DNA of 20,725 nt from Bacteroidales bacterium UBA4621 (GTDB lineage: Bacteria; Bacteroidota; Bacteroidia; Bacteroidales; Paludibacteraceae): contig DGIN01000024.1 in assembly GCA_002387325.1 (NCBI GenBank), positions 31,470 to 52,194 on the forward strand, in the 5' to 3' direction. A model generated the notes under the pieces. The model saw only the letters and a list, made by a program, of their open reading frames with translations. It had not been told where the DNA came from and made no database searches. Positions within the stretch are counted from its first letter, which is position 1. The number at the start of each line of letters is the position of its first letter. Shown piece by piece: positions 16,164-20,725 of this stretch. The position numbers and the translations under genes were made by a program.

Positions 16164-17559
16164 TGTATATAGATATAAAGATTTTTCCGTTACGTATTTG
16201 TTTGCTTGCCACGCTTGTATATGTATGGTGCTGACCTATCGCAGTAAGCATGTCTGCGCCGCAACCGGTGTTCCCAGATGTTGCAACAGGCTCTATGACA
16301 GGACGTTCCATAGCCGACTCTATTCGTACCTCGCTGTCTGTAGGCGACAGATTTTCATATATTCCGAAACGATTGACCGCATTGCCGCTCAAACGCATAT
16401 CCAGACCGGTTATAGACGGAAGGTAGAACAAATAGTTATTCTTGCAACTGCTGTCTATATAGATGGAGTTTTCCGCTATCCACACCCCGACGGGGGCTAC
16501 CGTACACTCCGATGAAGAATTATAATTGATGCAGAAAGCCTGTTTGCAATTTACTATTGTATTACCGTACACCTTCGCATTCTTTACAGGGTAATACTCG
16601 TTCAAAGCACTGTTCTCTTTGCCGCGTACTATGCATATCGCAGCACGATAATGATCCCCCGCCAGACCGTACATTGTATTGTGGCGGACAATATGGTCTT
16701 CGCCGATTAACCGTACTCCGCCGGTCTTGGCTGCATCATTGCCTATAAAATAGTTGTCTTCAACCGTGCAGCCGTTGCCGTGCCGCAGGGTCAGCGTCCC
16801 CTTGCATTCGTAAAAAGTGTTAGCACGATAGACATTGCCGCACGATTTGTTGGAGATAATCTCAATTTCCCCGTCGCAATGGGAAAAATAATTGCTGTCC
16901 ACCATACATTTCGCCGCCGTCATACTCGTCTGGGAATCACCTATGCGGATAATCTCCTGACCGTTCAGTTCTTTGCCATTTTTATCCGTATTAGGTGTCC
17001 TGTCCGAAAACAGGCAATGATCAATACGGTGTCGTGCCTCTTTTCCGTTTTCCAACCAAACCACCAGCAGGGTTCCGCTATTGGTCTTGTCCGAAAACGT
17101 ACAATAGTCCACACGGTTGTCTTGTCCGTATAGGCTCACCCATTTGCTGTCCTTCGTTGCATCTTGCATATTATAACTGCGTATCTCGGTTTTCGTCAGC
17201 CGGCAATGACGGCTGTCCCTCGAAAATGTTACAATCGCGCTCTCACCCGTAAAAGTTCCTGCAAAAAGCAAACTGCGGCTCTCTAAATAACTGCCCTCCA
17301 TCGTCAGCGTACTGCTGCCCGTCATCACCACACTGCCTGTCGTCGGAGCAGTCAGTACAATCGGATGTTTTGCTGTTCCTTCACCTCGCAAAACGATCTG
17401 CTGATCTGTCCATTGCCCACCCGTCAACTGCAGCGTATCGCCTGCCTGCCAAATGCCGTTGTTGATATCTGCTGCACGGCTCACCGGCACAACACGGGCA
17501 TTGATAACACACGGAAGCGTTACCAATACCGCAAATAGTATGAAGTATATCTTGGGCAT
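16084..17559 (-). CDS. PL6 family alginate lyase, single beta-helix domain
   Basis: Exported lyase of 491 residues. Signal peptide about 1-21 (ending in VINA), then one right-handed beta-helix with the PL6 active site: GQEIIRIGDS (200-209), Ca-binding acids E231 and E233 in GEIEII, catalytic K238 and R259 with the family's 21-residue spacing. The second beta-helix of the larger PL6 protein is missing, as in single-domain PL6 lyases. The two proteins share much of the core but differ enough to suggest different block preference (polyM, polyG or mixed). The C-terminal segment SKQIRNGKIFI resembles the ENG-type tail found on many Bacteroidales exported proteins. The last 26 codons overlap the start of susC by 80 bases in another frame. 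It starts 16 bases after the LamG-like gene. Confidence 0.87.
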   Translation of the reverse strand: MPKIYFILFAVLVTLPCVINARVVPVSRAADINNGIWQAGDTLQLTGGQWTDQQIVLRGEGTAKHPIVLTAPTTGSVVMTGSSTLTMEGSYLESRSLLFAGTFTGESAIVTFSRDSRHCRLTKTEIRSYNMQDATKDSKWVSLYGQDNRVDYCTFSDKTNSGTLLVVWLENGKEARHRIDHCLFSDRTPNTDKNGKELNGQEIIRIGDSQTSMTAAKCMVDSNYFSHCDGEIEIISNKSCGNVYRANTFYECKGTLTLRHGNGCTVEDNYFIGNDAAKTGGVRLIGEDHIVRHNTMYGLAGDHYRAAICIVRGKENSALNEYYPVKNAKVYGNTIVNCKQAFCINYNSSSECTVAPVGVWIAENSIYIDSSCKNNYLFYLPSITGLDMRLSGNAVNRFGIYENLSPTDSEVRIESAMERPVIEPVATSGNTGCGADMLTAIGQHHTYTSVASKQIRNGKIFISIYNEKENSNHSAGTIGEYSVDGRCIGVR

Positions 17560-17575
17560 TCTTTTCGTCCGTTTT

Positions 17576-18448
17576 TTACAATTCTATACCCGACAGGTTG
17601 TATTTTTTCCCGCCTCTATAGATGACCATATGACCGTTCTCAACTGCTTTTGTACAGTTTTCCTCCGCCTTTTCTTCCACAACCGTCATCGGGGTGGTCT
17701 GCGAGGACGAGGCGGCAACCGCCTCTGCCCACGTGGTGGCAATACGCACACCGCCCACTGTGCAATAGGTCTTTGTATTGCCTGTTGAATAAAAACAGAA
17801 GTACTTGAATGTTGATTTGGCTGCCGATTTCTCACCGTCTTGAGCCCATACTTCCGCAGGGTCTGCACCACCGATAACTGGATCAATATACAGTGCCGCT
17901 ATGGTATCCGTCTCGCTAATCGTATATTTTACAACAAGCAAATGCGTCTCATTCACACTAATCACTCCGTTACCCCATTGAACATCTGCACCTTTGCCGC
18001 TCGAACGCGTAATACCTACACGGCATTTGTCCTTGCTGCCACCCGTATCCTTGCCTATCCATATACGCAAAGCCGCCGAGGTCTCAGTGTTGCTCAATCC
18101 GAACACCTGCGCCTGACTTGCTTTCTGCTCACCATCTGGACGTACCATAAAACTCAGATAAAAATCCGTTTTAAGCGGTGTCTCCAATGCCTTGGTATGA
18201 AAGTATTTGTCGCTCGCATTGTATGCTTGTACAACGGCATTACCCTTGCCGGAAAGCGCATATACCCCTCCTTCATTCGAATAGGTCAAAGCCGCTGCTT
18301 GTGTGCGCTCAATGCCACCGTCTGTAGTTACACTGCCACTCGTTTTCCACGCAGCAGGAAAATCGGTGAAGGTCTCGTCTGCAACAATGTTCGCGTGCAA
18401 CATCAGCCCCGCCATTAGGGCAACTGTCAAAAAGAAAAGTTTTTTCAT
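17576..18448 (-). CDS. Exported LamG/concanavalin-like beta-sandwich protein of unknown function
   Basis: 290 residues. Signal peptide MKKLFFLTVALMAGLMLHA (1-19), then about 210 residues predicted as a jelly-roll: TFTDFPAAWKTSG, a strand-rich middle with YLSFMVRP, LRIWIG and HLLVVKYTI, and FCFYSTG. This order (opening strand, conserved Phe-rich centre, late YID-type strand) resembles LamG_3 or concanavalin A-like glycan-binding domains; the match is by eye. A low-complexity linker (AAASSSQTT region, about 246-262) leads to the tail KAVENGHMVIYRGGKKYNLS, a C-terminal motif common on Bacteroidales exported proteins. No catalytic motif is recognised. It is second in the operon, between PL17 and PL6, so a carbohydrate-binding or delivery role is plausible. 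A small unclassified lyase with this fold (PL7 and PL18 share it) cannot be excluded, though the PL7 signature motifs are not seen. Confidence 0.7.
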   Translation of the reverse strand: MKKLFFLTVALMAGLMLHANIVADETFTDFPAAWKTSGSVTTDGGIERTQAAALTYSNEGGVYALSGKGNAVVQAYNASDKYFHTKALETPLKTDFYLSFMVRPDGEQKASQAQVFGLSNTETSAALRIWIGKDTGGSKDKCRVGITRSSGKGADVQWGNGVISVNETHLLVVKYTISETDTIAALYIDPVIGGADPAEVWAQDGEKSAAKSTFKYFCFYSTGNTKTYCTVGGVRIATTWAEAVAASSSQTTPMTVVEEKAEENCTKAVENGHMVIYRGGKKYNLSGIEL

Positions 18449-18467
18449 AATATTGATTTTTTGATTA

Positions 18468-20519
18468 CTATAATTGAATGGGAATAACTTGCCCGTTCTT
18501 CATCTTTATGCTGATACGTATATGCCCAGGTGTATCGTCTTCTACCACCACTCTCCTGACCGCTGAACGTGAACCTTCCGTTTTTTCCTCTATCAAATCA
18601 TATACACCGTGCGGCTCTATCACTGTGGCAAACACGTGGCGCGGAATACCGTTCTGACGGATAATCATACACGGCTCGCTGCGCAAATTCTGGTCGGGGT
18701 CAGTGGCTCCCAACCGGCAACCTATAGCCTCCGCACCGACCTCGGGATTCACCGTTGTCGTTACTGTATAAAAACGGTTTCCCTCCAACCATGTAAACTG
18801 TGCATTGTCTTCCGTTATGGGAACACGGCTTTCCTGCCAAAAATGTTGATAGCCGCTATGTCCTCCGACAGGATGCTGCACCTGCGTTTCACGGCGGATA
18901 TCAAAATTTGCCTTTATCAGAGTACCGTTGTAATGCCACGGCATATCGTAAGTATGCACTTGCTTGCTCCCCGCTTCCATTACGTCAACCACAATCGGAT
19001 ACTCTGTTCCCGCATTGGCAAGCAGTACCGTCGTCCGCCGCATTCGTACACCCTGTGCGGCATAAGCGGCTGTATCCAATGCCTGCACCAAGGTGTCTTC
19101 CCAACGCGTGATAACGGGCGAATACCGGCTCGACAAATCATAATCTCCGCCGAAATCCGAAACCTCGTCCACTACCAATGTGTTGTGTGCCACCGTCTGT
19201 TTGCTGTATGTTTCATTCTCCCGCGTATAGCGTCCACCGCTTTTCTCCTCCACGTTGAGAAAACGGGCGGCACCATAATCCGTCAGTATCTCACACCCGT
19301 TGTCATACAATCCCAACGTCAGTTTATCGTAATGCCCGTGACTCAGACCATGACTCGTGGCTTTCATTGTAACTAACATACCCGCCTCGTTGTCCCCGTA
19401 ACGCATCAACGCAACACCACCGCAATCGCCTTCCGACCCGTCGCGGTACAACTTGTTTTCGTACCGGAATGGAACAGCCCGCTGCGTCTGCAATGCCTCT
19501 TCCGTCACACGACCCGATTCTGTTTTCAGAAAACTACCCTGCTGACGCGCTATATCCAATAATTCAGGATTATGGCTCGCCCGATAAGCTATATCCACTG
19601 CTGCCACTATCTCTTGCGTACCGTATGTCTTCAACAATGCATCATTCATACGCAGTATCTCACCGTTATACGACTGCTGTATGAGCGCATCCAACGCTTT
19701 CAGTAAAATACTATCCCTGTATGCAAATATCTGCAAATCAGGCTGATGAGCATCAATTGCCTCCGCAAACACCATAAAAGGCCATATCGCATAGCGCAGA
19801 TAATACGCCCCCTCCGTAAAATAACCGTCTGGCGAAAACAGTTCGTCCAACTGGCGCAAGAAACCCGCACTGCCGTCCTGGCTACTTCCGTAAAGTGCCT
19901 TTTTTACAAGCAGCGTATCTTCCATTGCATACCCTGCCAACCCTACTGCCGCACATGCCCACGTGGCATGATTGTGCAGCCTGTTAAAAGTACGATAATT
20001 GGCATCGTTGTCCTCTGTGCCGTTTTCTATAAAATCCGCCATCGGATAAAACAACTGCTCCTCTATCTTCTTGCGGTTCTTTTGGCTGATTTGATTGCGC
20101 ACTTCTGCATATGCCTGTGCGGTATGTACAAGCCACACACTCTCATTCAGAGTCTGCCAGAACAGTTTGCCGGGAACCGGCGACTTGCCATAAGGATGCA
20201 AATCCAGCGTAGGATACAAATCGGCATATTCCAACAGCATTTCCTCTATCTCGTGGACATACTTGGCTTCGTGTGTAGTATGGTAAGCAATACCTGCATC
20301 ATACAGCCTATAGTAGTTGCGCTTGTGCTGTTCATGGGTGAAACCGCCGGCAGCATCTGTCGGACGCGGCACACATACCCCGGAACTGTCACCCATAACC
20401 GCATTCATAGAAGATACAGCAATAGGAAACACCCATAAAAGAAACATCCCGCAAAGAAATACCGCAAGTTCAACTTGGAAATGCATTAAAGTGGTCATCT
20501 TACCATACCTGTTCTTCAT
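18468..20519 (-). CDS. PL17 family alginate (oligoalginate) lyase
   Basis: Exported lyase of 683 residues from the ATG at 20517-20519. After a hydrophobic signal (about 12-37) come the alpha-barrel domain and a C-terminal heparinase II/III-like beta-sheet domain. PL17 marks: GGFTHEQHKRNYYRLYDAG, KLFWQTLNESVWLVH, LHNHATWA with catalytic N183-H184, GAYYLRYA with Y240, SHGHYDK with H394/H396, and VAHNTLVVDE. The H-Y spacing of 56 residues equals that of Alg17c (H202/Y258). PL17 enzymes cut polyM and oligoalginate exolytically to monomer, which feeds KdgF. ATGs at 20543, 20519, 20498 and 20486 are in frame. The first is excluded because it lies inside the operator and almost at the predicted transcription start; the others cannot be separated. 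The family's usual N-terminal 30-40 residues before the GGYTHEQHK region seem to be missing. First gene of the operon. Confidence 0.88.
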   Translation of the reverse strand: MKNRYGKMTTLMHFQVELAVFLCGMFLLWVFPIAVSSMNAVMGDSSGVCVPRPTDAAGGFTHEQHKRNYYRLYDAGIAYHTTHEAKYVHEIEEMLLEYADLYPTLDLHPYGKSPVPGKLFWQTLNESVWLVHTAQAYAEVRNQISQKNRKKIEEQLFYPMADFIENGTEDNDANYRTFNRLHNHATWACAAVGLAGYAMEDTLLVKKALYGSSQDGSAGFLRQLDELFSPDGYFTEGAYYLRYAIWPFMVFAEAIDAHQPDLQIFAYRDSILLKALDALIQQSYNGEILRMNDALLKTYGTQEIVAAVDIAYRASHNPELLDIARQQGSFLKTESGRVTEEALQTQRAVPFRYENKLYRDGSEGDCGGVALMRYGDNEAGMLVTMKATSHGLSHGHYDKLTLGLYDNGCEILTDYGAARFLNVEEKSGGRYTRENETYSKQTVAHNTLVVDEVSDFGGDYDLSSRYSPVITRWEDTLVQALDTAAYAAQGVRMRRTTVLLANAGTEYPIVVDVMEAGSKQVHTYDMPWHYNGTLIKANFDIRRETQVQHPVGGHSGYQHFWQESRVPITEDNAQFTWLEGNRFYTVTTTVNPEVGAEAIGCRLGATDPDQNLRSEPCMIIRQNGIPRHVFATVIEPHGVYDLIEEKTEGSRSAVRRVVVEDDTPGHIRISIKMKNGQVIPIQL

Positions 20520-20531
20520 AGTATTCTTAAA

Positions 20532-20543
20532 TTGGTTAACCAA
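20532..20543. promoter_or_regulatory. Perfect palindrome, candidate GntR operator of the operon
   Basis: TTGGTTAACCAA is a perfect 12-base palindrome, set within AAATTGGTTAACCAAAT. It lies at about +5 to +18 from the predicted start of transcription, where a bound repressor would block the polymerase. It strongly resembles the operators of the E. coli hexuronate regulators ExuR/UxuR (ATTGGTATACCAAT type) and fits the FadR-family pattern TGGTnnnACCA in outline. The regulator at 449-1147 belongs to the same superfamily. Palindrome seen directly; binding is inference. Confidence 0.65.
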
Positions 20544-20554
20544 ATATCACGGTG

Positions 20555-20586
20555 CAAAGGTACACCTATTTTTTGAAACCACCAAA
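20555..20586 (-). promoter_or_regulatory. Predicted main promoter of the PUL operon
   Basis: On the minus strand the -33 box TTTG (20583-20586) and the -7 box TACCTTTG (20555-20562) match the Bacteroides consensus (TTTG and TAnnTTTG) exactly, with the ideal 20-base spacer. Transcription should start near 20548, giving a leader of about 29 bases to the ATG at 20519. No equally good promoter is seen in the short gaps further down, so the thirteen genes are probably one transcript of about 19.4 kb. Confidence 0.8.
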
Positions 20587-20632
20587 TTTCTGCCCGTTAT
20601 TTTCAAAAAAAAATATACCCGCAACTTATTCA

Positions 20633-20665
20633 GACTGCACCCCATCTGCATTTTATCTGCACTTT
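20633..20665. repeat. Three 11-base repeats (CTGCA core) upstream of the operon promoter
   Basis: Three contiguous 11-base units, GACTGCACCCC (20633-20643), ATCTGCATTTT (20644-20654) and ATCTGCACTTT (20655-20665), place CTGCA at exactly 11-base steps (20635, 20646, 20657), close to one helical turn. The array starts about 47 bases upstream of the -33 box on the minus strand, a position suited to an activator. The rest of 20587-20725 shows no gene. Function is inference. Confidence 0.45.
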
Positions 20666-20725
20666 TATATGTATATATCCCCTCCCTATCTTTATGCTAC
20701 CGGGTCTATGTGATTCGTACGAACT

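Noticed and set aside
20685..20700. Plus-strand promoter-like TATCTTTA near the right edge
   Set aside because: It misses the final G of the -7 consensus, no -33 box was recognised, and no gene follows within the window.
1..20725. CRISPR arrays, tRNA or rRNA genes, intact insertion sequences
   Set aside because: None seen: no repeat-spacer pattern, no cloverleaf-like or rRNA-like sequence, no transposase or integrase gene.

Overview
The window carries one large polysaccharide utilization locus (PUL) of a Bacteroidales bacterium, most likely a gut Bacteroides or close relative. The evidence is a SusC/SusD pair, Bacteroides-type promoters (TAnnTTTG -7 boxes, with a TTTG -33 box at the main one) and the lack of Shine-Dalgarno sequences. 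The gene set points to alginate (mannuronate/guluronate) as substrate: two PL6 lyases, a PL17 lyase, a lyase of the PF05426 alginate-lyase fold (PL38/PL5-like), a KdgF-type cupin, a DEH reductase-like SDR, an ExuT-like MFS carrier and a FadR-type GntR regulator. All assignments come from reading motifs; no database search was run.

Layout. Positions 1-392 hold no convincing gene. A GntR regulator (449-1147, +) has its own promoter and ends tail-to-tail with the last gene of the operon. Thirteen genes then lie on the minus strand, read from right to left: PL17 lyase (18468-20519), LamG-like protein (17576-18448), single-domain PL6 (16084-17559), SusC (13032-16163), SusD (11555-13021), TIG-domain lipoprotein in the SusE position (10111-11553), two-domain PL6 (7880-10108), beta-helix protein of unknown activity (6171-7787), PF05426 lyase (4993-6168), CE7-like acetylesterase (3630-4991), KdgF cupin (3267-3611), MFS carrier (1909-3270) and SDR (1140-1895). 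Gaps are 1-19 bases or overlaps, except for 92 bases at 7788-7879. Only one clear promoter, at 20555-20586, precedes the run.

How it works (inference from the families). SusC, SusD and the TIG lipoprotein capture and import alginate chains. Lyases, predicted to be soluble in the periplasm or secreted, cut polyM, polyG and mixed blocks down to unsaturated monomer. The esterase could strip O-acetyl groups from bacterial alginate. The MFS carrier moves monomer into the cytoplasm, KdgF linearises it to DEH and the SDR reduces DEH to KDG. KDG kinase and aldolase are not in the window. A perfect 12-base palindrome (TTGGTTAACCAA) just downstream of the predicted start of transcription resembles ExuR/UxuR-type operators and is the obvious candidate site for the GntR protein.

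Most worth a second look: the 538-residue beta-helix protein (6171-7787), the only predicted enzyme without a recognised family; the LamG-like protein (17576-18448); the palindromic operator; the 80-base overlap of the small PL6 gene with the SusC signal peptide; the acetylesterase; and two arrays of 11-base repeats.
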